Source of the DNA: Rhodospirillum sp.
Lineage (GTDB): Bacteria; Pseudomonadota; Alphaproteobacteria; Rhodospirillales; Rhodospirillaceae
Assembly: GCA_021741145.1 (NCBI GenBank)
Contig: JAIOYK010000028.1
Span: forward strand, 1 to 64,000
Direction of reading: 5' to 3'
DNA: 64,000 nucleotides
Below are positions 49,892 to 59,049 of the stretch, piece by piece. The position numbers and the translations under genes are program-made. Numbering within the stretch: position 1 is the stretch's first letter; every line of letters starts with the position of its first letter. Below the pieces are notes generated by a model. The model ran no database searches, was not told where the DNA came from, and was given only the letters and a program-made list of their open reading frames with translations.

Positions 49892-50113
49892 TTACCCGAC
49901 AACATCCACATTATTCCCGCGATGGGGAGGGGGCTCGGGAAGGCTTGCCGACGCAGCGGACGCATTGCTGGTATCATCCGAATCTCCGTCCTTATCGGGG
50001 CCTTTCTCTGTCGCTTCGGGACCCTGCGCGGCCCCTTGGGCCTGTGCTTGTTGCGGGGTCTGGGACAGAGGCGTTATCGCCGCGGATACAGAGCCGATTT
50101 CCATATTCTTCAT
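49892..50113 (-). CDS. Small Gln/Ala-rich protein, hypothetical
   Basis: A 73-residue open frame. It is rich in Gln, Ala, Ser and Asp, without hydrophobic segments, and ends RGNNVDVVG. Small proteins with similar ends occur near motility genes in related bacteria, but I cannot assign a family. An AGG sits about 10 bases before the ATG; an internal ATG three codons later is possible. It may not be expressed. Confidence 0.35.
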   Translation of the reverse strand: MKNMEIGSVSAAITPLSQTPQQAQAQGAAQGPEATEKGPDKDGDSDDTSNASAASASLPEPPPHRGNNVDVVG

Positions 50114-50347
50114 CCATTCTGGCTAGACCTTATCGGCAAGGGGCACTTGCGCGACATGTGGTTCCGGTTCATCCAGACCACTTACTTGCTTTAGTATATA
50201 GGAAATGCCGCGCTCGGACAAAAAATCATATCAGCGCATCCCCCTGAAACGAAATAACGCAATAGGCGATGTCCGTGCTGTTCACGGACGGAAGGCGATG
50301 TCCATGCTGTTCACGGACCGATCGCGACCCGGCCCTTTCACCAAAAA
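50114..50347. other. Gene-free interval holding tandem hairpin repeats
   Basis: Between the small ORF and the ligase gene there is no gene. It holds the 29-bp-period repeat described separately. Confidence 0.55.
50264..50318. repeat. Tandem 26-bp direct repeats, each a stem-loop
   Basis: Two 26-base copies start at 50264 and 50293 (period 29) and differ at one base. Each contains GTCCGTG or GTCCATG facing CACGGAC around CTGTT, so each folds into a 7-bp hairpin. They lie 30 bases downstream of the minus-strand liv operon, where a terminator is expected. Confidence 0.8.
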
Positions 50348-51589
50348 TCACCCGTGATCGCGGGTGTCCTCGATCACCTTGCCGTCGTTGGGCAAACATC
50401 CCGGGGCAACAAACGCCACGGCGCCTTTCAGCTTGGTCAGGGCGCGCAGGGTTTCGGCGATGGCCTCTCCGGGTCCCTCGGCGCCCTCGGCTTCGCAACG
50501 GAGGGTCATTTGATCGTTTATCCCTTCGCGGGTCACCACCAGACGGGCCTTGAGGATCTCTCCATGGCGCTTGACCACCTCGGCGACCTGTTCGGGATGG
50601 ACGAACATGCCCTTCACCTTGGTGGTCTGATCGGCCCGGCCCATCCACCCCTTGATGCGCGTATTGGTGCGTCCACAGGGGGAGATGCCCGGCAAAACGG
50701 CGCTCATATCACCGGTCGCGAAGCGGATCAGAGGGTATTCCGGGGTGAAGGTGGTCACCACCACCTCGCCCACGTCACCCGGAGCCACGGGGTCACCAGT
50801 CCCCGGACGGACGATTTCCACGATCACCCCTTCGTCGACCACCATGCCTTCGACAGCTCCGGAGTCATCCGGGGATTCATAGGCGATCAACCCCAGGTCG
50901 GCCGACGCGTAGCACTGGTAGACCGACAGCCCCCGATCCTTGAAGGCCCGCCGGTGGCCGGGCAGGTAGGCCTCGCCAGAAACCAGACCTTTCTTCAATG
51001 AGGAGACGTCGGCGCCGGTTTCCTCGGCCTTGCGCAGGATAATGTCCAGGAAGGAGGGCGTGCCCACATACCCCACGGGTCGGATCCCGGCGATGGCCTG
51101 GAGTTGTTGCTCGGTCTGACCAGTCCCCGCGGGGAAGACAGGACAGCCCAGTGCCCGGGCGCCGTCATCGAAAATCCAGCCGCCCGGCGTGAAGTGGTAG
51201 GCGAAGGTATTGTGCACCACCTCGCCCCGACGGAACCCGGCGGCGAAGAGGGCCCGGGACATGCGCCAATAATCAACCCGCTTGCCTTCCGGATCGTAGA
51301 TGGGACCGGGAGACTGGAGGATCCGCCCCAGGTCACCCATGCCCGTCGCCAATCCGCCGAAGGGCGCTTGATCGGCCTGCAGGCCGATCAGGGCCGACTT
51401 GCGCAGAACGGGAAGTTTGGCGAGGGCCGCCCGGTCGGCGACGCTCTCCGGATCCACATCGGCCAGACTCGTCGCGAAGTAGGGGGCGTTCGCCTTGGCG
51501 TTGGCGATCAGTTCGGGCAGGGCGGCGACCTGCTCGGCCTCCCGCTGTTCCGGATCCCGGGTCTCCAGGGCGTCGTGATACTGGACCAT
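50348..51589 (-). CDS. Phenylacetate-CoA ligase family protein
   Basis: A 413-residue ANL-superfamily enzyme of the phenylacetate-CoA ligase (PaaK) branch, which activates an aromatic or other organic acid with ATP and CoA. Visible motifs: QSPGPIYDPEGKRVDYWRMS in place of the usual P-loop (S/T-rich) region, CYASADLGLIAYE (A5-like, normally YG-TE), LIRFATGDMS (A7, Asp) and the C-terminal hinge RIKGWMGRADQTTKVKGMFVHPEQV. The C-terminal domain is complete. It is the last gene of the liv operon, 41 bases after livF. The P-loop is atypical, so activity should not be assumed. Confidence 0.85.
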   Translation of the reverse strand: MVQYHDALETRDPEQREAEQVAALPELIANAKANAPYFATSLADVDPESVADRAALAKLPVLRKSALIGLQADQAPFGGLATGMGDLGRILQSPGPIYDPEGKRVDYWRMSRALFAAGFRRGEVVHNTFAYHFTPGGWIFDDGARALGCPVFPAGTGQTEQQLQAIAGIRPVGYVGTPSFLDIILRKAEETGADVSSLKKGLVSGEAYLPGHRRAFKDRGLSVYQCYASADLGLIAYESPDDSGAVEGMVVDEGVIVEIVRPGTGDPVAPGDVGEVVVTTFTPEYPLIRFATGDMSAVLPGISPCGRTNTRIKGWMGRADQTTKVKGMFVHPEQVAEVVKRHGEILKARLVVTREGINDQMTLRCEAEGAEGPGEAIAETLRALTKLKGAVAFVAPGCLPNDGKVIEDTRDHG

Positions 51590-51630
51590 GCGTGCTCCCG
51601 CGGCCTTGATGTCTGAGTGTTGAAAGGCCC

Positions 51631-52494
51631 CTACAGCCAGCGCTTCCGGCGTTTGTAGGACTTCAGGTTCTTGAAGGACCGGCGGTGTTCCCCACCGCCA
51701 CCAAGGTAGAATTCCTTCACATCCTCGTTGTTGATCATCTGATCCGCGGACCCGTCCAACACCACCTTGCCGGATTCCATGATATAGCCAAAGTCCGCCG
51801 CTCCCAGGGCCATCTTGGCGTTTTGCTCGACCAGCAGAATGGTCATCCCCAAATCCTTGTTCAAGGACTTGATGATGGAGAAAACCTCCTTCACCAGCAG
51901 GGGAGACAGGCCCATGGAGGGCTCGTCCAACAGGACCAGCTTGGGCCGCGCCATCATCGCCCGGCCGATGGCCAGCATCTGTTGCTCACCACCCGACAGG
52001 TAGCCCGCGAGGCCTGTCCGCTCCCGCAGGCGGGGAAAATAGTCGAGGACCATGTCCAGGTCCTTCTTAACCGCGGCCGACCCGTCCTTGCGGGTGAATG
52101 CACCCAAACGCAGGTTCTCGATGACCGTCATATCCTCGATGATGCGGCGGCCTTCCATCACCTGGAAGATCCCCTTGCGGACAATCTTTTCCGGATCCGA
52201 ATTGGCGATATTCTCGCCCATGAAGGTGATTTCACCCCGGGTGACCTCTCCGTTTTCCGTCCGCAGCAGACCGGAAATGGCCTTCAGGGTCGTGGTCTTG
52301 CCCGCGCCGTTGGGACCCAGGAGCGTCACGATCTCGCCCTGGGGGACCTCCAGGCTGACGCCGCGCAACACCAGGATCACGTCGTCGTAGACAACCTCGA
52401 TATTGTTGACCGTCAGAATGGGTTCCGCCCGCTCGACCTTTGCATTCGGGTCTGGGGCGGCCGCCTGAGCCGGAATGGTCGCCGCTTCGGCCAT
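51631..52494 (-). CDS. livF: Branched-chain-type ABC transporter ATP-binding protein (LivF-like)
   Basis: A 287-residue ATPase of the HAAT (branched-chain amino acid/organic acid) ABC family. Walker A is GPNGAGKTT, the signature is LSGGEQQML, Walker B is LVLLDEPSMGLSP and the switch His region is replaced by LLVEQNA. It has a 25-residue N-terminal leader and a basic C-terminal tail (RRSFKNLKSYKRRKRWL) that are longer than usual. It works with LivG-, LivH- and LivM-type partners of the same operon. Confidence 0.93.
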   Translation of the reverse strand: MAEAATIPAQAAAPDPNAKVERAEPILTVNNIEVVYDDVILVLRGVSLEVPQGEIVTLLGPNGAGKTTTLKAISGLLRTENGEVTRGEITFMGENIANSDPEKIVRKGIFQVMEGRRIIEDMTVIENLRLGAFTRKDGSAAVKKDLDMVLDYFPRLRERTGLAGYLSGGEQQMLAIGRAMMARPKLVLLDEPSMGLSPLLVKEVFSIIKSLNKDLGMTILLVEQNAKMALGAADFGYIMESGKVVLDGSADQMINNEDVKEFYLGGGGEHRRSFKNLKSYKRRKRWL

Positions 52495-52632
52495 GGGATG
52501 CTCCTCTCCTGTTCGGAACCGCCGTTGCGCGGCGTGTTGTCGTTATTGGAATAAGGGACAAACAAAAAGGTAAGGGAGGTCGGGGAGGCCCCCTCGGGGC
52601 CTCCCCACTCCGGCCAGACTCGGGAGCCCGGT

Positions 52633-53865
52633 TTAGTAGCCCAGCCAGTCATCACGACGGGGCAAGGTGGTCTCGGCGATCTTCTCGATGGAGATCTCCT
52701 CGCCCTTCACATGACCCTGGTAGATGCTGGCGGTCAGCATGCCCCGGTGGTCCTCGGCGGTCCAGGTCGACGGCGTACAGACGCCTTCCAGGCCATTGGG
52801 CACCCAATCCTTCTTGGCATACATGCCATTGCGAATGTTCTCGCCGGTGATGCCGCCGTTGGCCTTGGCCCACTCCATGGCTTCTTTCATGTAGTAAGCC
52901 GAGCAGACGCCCCGGATGTAGTGGTGGGTCCTGTATTCGTCGGAACCGGCGATTTCCTTGACCAGCTTCATGCCCGGTACGTCGTCGGTCCAAAAGGCGT
53001 TGGCCGCGACGAAGACATAGCCCTCGCCATCGTCCCCCATGGCCGCCAGCGTGTTGCGGTCACCGCCCCAGATGTTGGCCATGAACTTCACGTCGGTGCC
53101 GACGGTCTTGCAGGACTTCACCAGGGACACCACCGAGGGACCCAGGTTGGCCACGTAGACGTAGTTGGCGCCACTTTCCTTGATGGTCAGGCACTGGGCC
53201 TTGAAGTCGCCGGGCTTCAGGGAGACCACGACGGGGGGCAGGACTTCGAAGCCCAGTTCCGCGGCGTATTCGGCGCAAGCTTCCTTCGGGGCATTCGGGT
53301 AGGGGTGGTTATCACCGGCGTGGATGAACTTGGGCGCGCCCTCCTTACCCATGGCCTTCCAGTCTTCGTCGGCCCATTGAGCGAGCGCCCGGCAGCCGTC
53401 GGAATAGCTGGGGCCGTAGAAGAAGTTGTAGGGCGCCGGCTTCTGGGTCTTTGGGTTCTTGCCGGTGGGATCGGTCAGGTGACCAGAGTAGGAGGCGGAC
53501 CAGACCGGGATCTTGTCCTTGGCCACGAAGCTGATCAGCGCCTCGGTATCACCGGTGCCCCAGCCCTGCATGGCGACCATGTGGTTGCGGCTGGTCCATT
53601 GCTTGTATTGACTGATGGCGCGGGGCACTTCATAGGCGTAGTCGACGCTTTCGACATCCAAGGGGGTGCCGTCGATACCGCCGTGTTCGTTGATGTACTT
53701 CAGAGCATCGGCCACGCCCGGGCCGTAGAGCTTGCCCACGAAACCGGTGGCGCCGGTGATGTCTTCCAGGTGGCCGACGAACACGCCGTCCTCGGCGGCC
53801 GCCGTACCGACCGACGCGGTCGCCAACAACGCGGCGCAAGCGGTCGCGGTCAAAACTTTCTTCAT
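52633..53865 (-). CDS. ABC transporter substrate-binding protein (LivK-type)
   Basis: A 410-residue periplasmic binding protein, type I. The signal peptide is MKKVLTATACAALLATASVG up to TAAA-EDG (about residue 24). Core blocks are VGHLEDITGATGFVGKLYG, WGTGDTEALISFVAKDKIPV and a C-terminal domain around RNTLAAMGDDGEGYVFVAAN. The ATG at 53865 has GGAGGT nine bases upstream. The substrate-contact residues differ from true branched-chain amino acid receptors, and the two CoA ligases in the operon suggest an aromatic or other organic acid; this is an inference. Confidence 0.9.
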   Translation of the reverse strand: MKKVLTATACAALLATASVGTAAAEDGVFVGHLEDITGATGFVGKLYGPGVADALKYINEHGGIDGTPLDVESVDYAYEVPRAISQYKQWTSRNHMVAMQGWGTGDTEALISFVAKDKIPVWSASYSGHLTDPTGKNPKTQKPAPYNFFYGPSYSDGCRALAQWADEDWKAMGKEGAPKFIHAGDNHPYPNAPKEACAEYAAELGFEVLPPVVVSLKPGDFKAQCLTIKESGANYVYVANLGPSVVSLVKSCKTVGTDVKFMANIWGGDRNTLAAMGDDGEGYVFVAANAFWTDDVPGMKLVKEIAGSDEYRTHHYIRGVCSAYYMKEAMEWAKANGGITGENIRNGMYAKKDWVPNGLEGVCTPSTWTAEDHRGMLTASIYQGHVKGEEISIEKIAETTLPRRDDWLGY

Positions 53866-54126
53866 GGTCGTGTTACCTCCTTGGGTGGGTCCCTTGTTGT
53901 CGCGGGATCCTTTGTTTTGTTCCGATAAAACGGATGGCGAGACACCTTGTCGTGGCGCTTCTGTTATTTGGCGACGAATGGTCGGTTTGGGACTCCCAAC
54001 ACCCGAGGAATTCATCGCCACCACTTACTGGGACCGCCGGTGGAGCGGCGGTCCCTCCCCACCCGATGGAAAAGGGGAAAACCATCGAGCGGGGGGTCGG
54101 ACACCGGACGTCGTCCCTTTTTCCCC

Positions 54127-55248
54127 CTAGTGGGAGAAGGGATAGAGCTTCCAGTAAGCCTTGATGAGCTTCCACCGGTGGGCCAAGCCATCGGGTTCGA
54201 AGATCAGGAACAGGATGATCGCCGCGCCGATGGCCATTTCCCGGAAGAAGGCCAAACCGTTGATAATGAAGGGTTGGTTCCCCCATTCGGTGTTCTGCAG
54301 GATGCTGACGCCCCCGGCCATGAACTCGGGGAGCATCACCATGAAGATGGTGCCAAGCATGGCCCCCATGACGCTGCCCAAGCCTCCGATGATGATCATC
54401 CCCAGGAACTGGATGGACAACAGGATGGTGAAGGCCTCCGCCGAGACGAACATCAGGTAATGGCCGTAGAGCGCCCCACCGATGCCCGCGTAAAAGGCGG
54501 CGATGCCGAAGGACATGACCCGGTATTTGGTCAGGTTGATGCCCATCACCTCCGCCGATAGATAGTGGTCGCGTACCGCCACGAAGGCCCGACCGTCCCG
54601 GGACCGCATCAGGTTCGCCGCCAGCACATACATGATGATGGCGAAGGACAGCGTCAGAAGGAAGTAGCGCTGGTCATTGTCGAAGGCGAAGCCGAACAGG
54701 GTCACGGTATCGGCGAGAGACCCCGAGGATCCACCGGTGAACCACTCCATGCGGATGAACAGGTCCTCGATGATGAACTGGGCGGCCAGGGTGGCGATGG
54801 CCAGGTAGAGGCCCTTGATGCGCGCCGCGGGGGCGCCAAAGATCAGCCCGACCACCGCGGCCATGCCCCCGGCCAACGGAATGCAGAGCAAAACGGGAAT
54901 GCCGAAGGTCGTGTTCAGCCAAGCCGAGGAGAAGGCCCCCACGCCAAAGAAAGCGGCGTGCCCCAAGGAGATCTGCCCGGTGAAGCCCACCAGAATGTTC
55001 AGCCCCAAAGCGGCGATGCCGTAGTAGCAAAACTGAATCCCCAGGGAGAGGAAATAGCCGTCGGCGAACCAGCCGATGATCGGGGCATCGGCCAGGGCGG
55101 GCACCACCTGGGGCAGGATGACCAGGGCGTACAGGGCCGCCAGGAAGATCACCATCGCGCCCCGGCTGTTGCGGGTGTCGAAGATCTTGGTGTCCTGACG
55201 ATAGGTCGTCCGGAAGTCCCCGCAGGGACGCATGGAAAGTGTCGCCAT
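54127..55248 (-). CDS. livM: ABC transporter permease (LivM-like)
   Basis: A 373-residue inner-membrane permease. Eight or more hydrophobic helices, with the LivM signature GFTGQISLGHAAFFGVGAF and the EAA-like cytoplasmic loop GRAFVAVRDHYLSAEVMGINLTKY. The soluble N-terminus (30 residues) is longer than usual. It starts 4 bases after the livH stop and forms the channel with LivH. Confidence 0.92.
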   Translation of the reverse strand: MATLSMRPCGDFRTTYRQDTKIFDTRNSRGAMVIFLAALYALVILPQVVPALADAPIIGWFADGYFLSLGIQFCYYGIAALGLNILVGFTGQISLGHAAFFGVGAFSSAWLNTTFGIPVLLCIPLAGGMAAVVGLIFGAPAARIKGLYLAIATLAAQFIIEDLFIRMEWFTGGSSGSLADTVTLFGFAFDNDQRYFLLTLSFAIIMYVLAANLMRSRDGRAFVAVRDHYLSAEVMGINLTKYRVMSFGIAAFYAGIGGALYGHYLMFVSAEAFTILLSIQFLGMIIIGGLGSVMGAMLGTIFMVMLPEFMAGGVSILQNTEWGNQPFIINGLAFFREMAIGAAIILFLIFEPDGLAHRWKLIKAYWKLYPFSH

Positions 55249-55252
55249 TGTC

Positions 55253-56146
55253 TCAGACCCGCTCGATGTCCTTGGTGCCGAAAAATCCGTAGGGCTTGAT
55301 CACCAAAATGAGGATCAGCACCCAGAACGGGGCGATGGTCAGCATGTTGCCCACATGCAGGTATTGGCCGTCGACGAATTCCGCCGTGTTTTCCAGGAGG
55401 CCGACGACCAGTCCACCGACGATGGCGCCGACAATGCTGTCCAGTCCCCCCAGGATCACCGCCGGGAAGACCTTGATGCCAATGAAGGATAGGGCCGAGG
55501 ACACGCCGTTGACCATGCCCATGACCACGCCGGCGAGCGCGCTGACCATGGCCGAGATGGCCCAAGCCATGGCGAAGACATTCTTCACCGAGATACCAAG
55601 GGATTGGGCCACCTGCTGGTCGAAGGCCGTGGCCCGCATGGCCAACCCATGGCGGGAAAAGCGGAAGAAGTAATAAAAGCCCACCATCACCAGGATGGAG
55701 ATGACGAAGCTCATCAGATAGGCGGGCTGGGTATTCAGCCCCAGGATATTGATGGACTCCACGTCGAAGACCTTGGGGAAGGCTTCCGCGCTCTGGCCGA
55801 ACATCCAGTTCGTCAGGGCCCGCATGAAGATGGACAGGCCGATGGTGACCATGATCACCGAAATGATCGGCTCGCCAATCATCGGCCTGAGGACAACCAC
55901 CTGCAGCAGAATCCCGAAGGCAAGCATGAAGACAAGGGTGAAGAAGAAGCCCAGAAGGAAGGGCATTTCGAATTCCACCAGCATGTACCAACAGACCCAG
56001 GCACCGATGAGCAAAAACTCACCCTGGGCAAAGTTGACCACCTGCGTGGACTTGTAGATCAGCACAAAGCACATCGCGACCACACCATAAAGCGTGCCGA
56101 CGATCACCCCATTCAGCAGAAGCTGGAAAAGCAGTTCCCCGTTCAT
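55253..56146 (-). CDS. livH: ABC transporter permease (LivH-like)
   Basis: A 297-residue permease with the usual eight helices. QVVNFAQGEFLLIGAWVCW near residue 35 is the LivH signature, and ATAFDQQVAQSLGISVKNVFAMAW is the ATPase-contact loop. The late GGLDSIVGAIVGGLVVGLLE is typical. It is the third gene of the operon after livG and the acyl-CoA synthetase. Confidence 0.93.
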   Translation of the reverse strand: MNGELLFQLLLNGVIVGTLYGVVAMCFVLIYKSTQVVNFAQGEFLLIGAWVCWYMLVEFEMPFLLGFFFTLVFMLAFGILLQVVVLRPMIGEPIISVIMVTIGLSIFMRALTNWMFGQSAEAFPKVFDVESINILGLNTQPAYLMSFVISILVMVGFYYFFRFSRHGLAMRATAFDQQVAQSLGISVKNVFAMAWAISAMVSALAGVVMGMVNGVSSALSFIGIKVFPAVILGGLDSIVGAIVGGLVVGLLENTAEFVDGQYLHVGNMLTIAPFWVLILILVIKPYGFFGTKDIERV

Positions 56147-56252
56147 CTGTCATCCTCCCTTTACCGCCCCGAGCCCGTTCTTTGTTTGGCTTTCGGGGTG
56201 CGACGTCCATCGGAGAGGGGCGACGCGCGCCCTCGCCCTCCGGGCTCGTGTT

Positions 56253-58220
56253 TTATTCCGCGGCCTGGTCGCCGGTACGCGCCCCATCCCCATCGCAAGG
56301 GATCAGGGTTTCCACCGTCAACCGGGTCTGGATGCGGGACTTGGTGCCGTCCTGGAAGGTGATCACCGTGTCGATATCCACCTTCTCGTTCCCCGCGTAG
56401 ATGGCCGTGATTTCCTTGGCGTATTTCTCGGCGATCACACCGCGGCGCACCTTCCGGGTCCGGGTCAACTCCCCATCGTCCGGATCCAGCTCCTTGTAGA
56501 GCAGCAGGAATTTCCGGACCTTCTGGGCGTCGGGCAGGGTTTGGTTCACCTTTTCCACCTCGGCCCGCAGCAACCCGTAGACATCCGGGTTGGCCGCGAG
56601 GTTGGTGTAGTTGGTGAAGGCGATGGCTTTCTGCTCGGCCCATTTGGCGACGATGGACCAGCGGATGCAGATCATCGCCGACAGATAGGGCATGTCGCGC
56701 CCCAAGATCACCGCCTCGGCGATGAAGGGGGAGAACTTCAGCTTGTTCTCGATGAACTGCGGGCTGAAGCGCAGGCCGTCGGAGGTCTGGGCCAAATCCT
56801 TGACCCGGTCGATCACCACCAGATGACCGTTCTCCTTCTTGATGTACCCAGCGTCGCCCGTATAGAGCCAGCCGTCGCGCACATCGTCCTTGGAGGCGTC
56901 GGGGTTCTTGTAGTAACCCAGGAACATACCCTGATTCCGGCCGACAATCTCGCCCACCCCTTCCTTGTCGGGGTTTTCGATGCGCACATCCGACTTGTCG
57001 AAGGCCTTGCCCACCGTCTCGTGGTCAATATCGTCGCCCCGGTGAATGGTATAGGCTCCGGCCAATTCCGTTTGGCCATAGAGCTGCTTGAGTGGCACCC
57101 CCATGGCATGGAAGAAGCGGAAGGTCTCCGGCCCCATGGCCGCGCCGCCGGTGGCCGCGCTGGTCAGGAAGGAAAAACCCAATCGGTCCCGCAGAGCGCG
57201 GAACAGGATGAAATCGGCCAGTTTGGAGCGGCGTCCCTCGTTCAAGGCCTTCACGCCGATCTTCATGCCAAGGTCGAACATTCCCTGCTTGAACTTGGTC
57301 GCGTCCATCATGCGGGCGCGCACGTCCGCGGCGATGGATTCCCAGACCCGGGGCGCGAGCAACACGAAAGAGGGGCCGATCTCCCGCATATCGGCCATGG
57401 TGGTCTCTTCCTCCTCGACGAAATTGACCACCGTGCGCGCGATCAGGGCCTGACCGACCACATAGACCTGCTCCATGATCCAGGGCAGGGGCAGGACCGA
57501 AACGTATTCGTCGCCGGGCCGCTTGGGGTCGGCGCTCAGGTAATCCACGCAATGGCGCAGGAAGGCGCCGGATTGCAACATGGCCATCTTGGGCTTGGAG
57601 GTCGTGCCCGAGGTCGTGCAGAGCACGGAGACGTCATCCCCATGGCCCATGTCGATTTCCCGGTCATAGATCCCCGGGTCCGAGGCTTCCAGGGCCTTGC
57701 CCTTCTCCATCAGTTCATCCTGGTGGATGAGCATGGGGCTTTCATACTTCCGCATGCCGCGGTCATCGCAATAGACGATGTGCTTGAGGCTGGGCAGCTT
57801 GTCGGCCAGGTCCAGCAGCTTGTCGACCTGCTCCTCGTCCTCGGCGATGATCGCCACGCATTCGGCATAGGTGATCAGGTATTCCGCCTCGTCCTCCAGC
57901 ACGTCCTTATAGATGCCGAGCGACATACAGCCGATGGCATGGGCACTGATCTCGCCCCAAACCCATTCGGGTCGGTTGGAGCCCAGAAGACCGATCACCT
58001 GGCCCCGTTGGACTCCCAGGGCGCGCAAGCCTAAGGCGTAATAGCGAACTTTGGCGTCATAGTCGGCCCAGGTGAAGGCGTTCCAGATACCGAACTCCTT
58101 CTCGCGCATGGCCACGTCCATGGGCCAGCTCCGCGCGTTGTGCCGAAGGATCTTCGGAAAGGTATCGAGCCCGGCGACGTCGCAGTAATCAGGCGGGCGA
58201 TTGTTGGTCCGGCGAGCCAT
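56253..58220 (-). CDS. AMP-dependent acyl-CoA synthetase (long-chain type)
   Basis: A 655-residue ANL-superfamily ligase. A3 is SVLCTTSGTTSKPKMAML, A5 is QLYGQTELAGAYT and A8 is DLAQTSDGLRFSPQFIENKL, all with normal catalytic residues except that A8 lacks the usual Gly-Lys pattern in the hinge. The length and the LRHNARSWPMDVAMREKEFG start match long-chain acyl-CoA synthetases of the FadD15/FACL type. The ATG at 58220 is one base after the livG stop, with AGGAGG nine bases upstream. Such synthetases are commonly embedded in liv-type operons; the likely substrate is the imported acid. Confidence 0.88.
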   Translation of the reverse strand: MARRTNNRPPDYCDVAGLDTFPKILRHNARSWPMDVAMREKEFGIWNAFTWADYDAKVRYYALGLRALGVQRGQVIGLLGSNRPEWVWGEISAHAIGCMSLGIYKDVLEDEAEYLITYAECVAIIAEDEEQVDKLLDLADKLPSLKHIVYCDDRGMRKYESPMLIHQDELMEKGKALEASDPGIYDREIDMGHGDDVSVLCTTSGTTSKPKMAMLQSGAFLRHCVDYLSADPKRPGDEYVSVLPLPWIMEQVYVVGQALIARTVVNFVEEEETTMADMREIGPSFVLLAPRVWESIAADVRARMMDATKFKQGMFDLGMKIGVKALNEGRRSKLADFILFRALRDRLGFSFLTSAATGGAAMGPETFRFFHAMGVPLKQLYGQTELAGAYTIHRGDDIDHETVGKAFDKSDVRIENPDKEGVGEIVGRNQGMFLGYYKNPDASKDDVRDGWLYTGDAGYIKKENGHLVVIDRVKDLAQTSDGLRFSPQFIENKLKFSPFIAEAVILGRDMPYLSAMICIRWSIVAKWAEQKAIAFTNYTNLAANPDVYGLLRAEVEKVNQTLPDAQKVRKFLLLYKELDPDDGELTRTRKVRRGVIAEKYAKEITAIYAGNEKVDIDTVITFQDGTKSRIQTRLTVETLIPCDGDGARTGDQAAE

Positions 58221-58221
58221 G

Positions 58222-59049
58222 TCAGGCAACCTCCTGTCCGGGGCCAGCATTGACCGCGCCGCCGTCTTCCTCGTCGTCCTCGCCCAGATAGGCTTTCTTG
58301 ACGTAGGGATTGCTCATGATTTCGTCGGGCAGGCCCTCGGCGATCTTCTGGCCAAAGTCCAGCACCATGACCCGTTCGCTGACGTCCATCACGACTCCCA
58401 TGTCGTGCTCGATCATCACCACGGTCATGCCCCACTCCTCGTTCAAATCAACGATATAGCGAGTCATATCCTCCTTTTCCTCCTGGTTCATGCCCGCCAT
58501 GGGCTCGTCCAGCAGGATCAGGTCCGGCTTCAGGGCGACCGCGCGCGCCAGTTCCACCCGCTTGCGCAGGCCGTAGGACAGGGTCCCCGCCGTCGCCTTG
58601 CGAATCGGGCTGATCTCCAAGAAGTCGATGATGTCCTCCACCTGACGACGGTGGGACAACTCTTCCTTCTGGGCACCACCCAACCAATAGAGGCCGCCAG
58701 ACAGAAAGTTGTTTTTCAACAAGTGATGCCGCCCGACCATGATGTTGTCGAGCACGCTCATATGCCCGAACAACGCCAGATTCTGGAAGGTCCGGCCCAT
58801 CCCAACCTCGGTCCGCTTGTTGGGCGGCAGGGGCGTCACATCTTGACCCTTGAAGATCACTTGACCTTGGGTGGGGGTATAGCGGCCGGAGATGCAGTTC
58901 ATCATCGACGTCTTACCGGCCCCATTGGGACCGATGATCGCGAACAGCTCTCCGGGTTTGACGGAAAATGAAACGTTGGACAGCGCGCGCACGCCACCGA
59001 AATGCAATGACAGGTCGCGCACGTCCAGGATTGGTGAATCCGTGGACAT
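58222..59049 (-). CDS. livG: Branched-chain-type ABC transporter ATP-binding protein (LivG-like)
   Basis: A 275-residue HAAT ATPase. Walker A is GPNGAGKTS, the signature region LSYGLRKRVELARAVALKP is a permitted LivG variant, Walker B is LILLDEPMAGMN and the H-loop is VVMIEHDMGVVM. It is the first gene of the operon, preceded by a 525-bp interval shared with acnA. The order livG - synthetase - livH - livM - receptor - livF - ligase uses one strand with short gaps throughout. Confidence 0.93.
   Translation of the reverse strand: MSTDSPILDVRDLSLHFGGVRALSNVSFSVKPGELFAIIGPNGAGKTSMMNCISGRYTPTQGQVIFKGQDVTPLPPNKRTEVGMGRTFQNLALFGHMSVLDNIMVGRHHLLKNNFLSGGLYWLGGAQKEELSHRRQVEDIIDFLEISPIRKATAGTLSYGLRKRVELARAVALKPDLILLDEPMAGMNQEEKEDMTRYIVDLNEEWGMTVVMIEHDMGVVMDVSERVMVLDFGQKIAEGLPDEIMSNPYVKKAYLGEDDEEDGGAVNAGPGQEVA

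Noticed and set aside
56094-58034. Plus-strand frame of 646 codons opposite the acyl-CoA synthetase
   Set aside because: Antisense to a gene with complete ANL motifs; no independent support.
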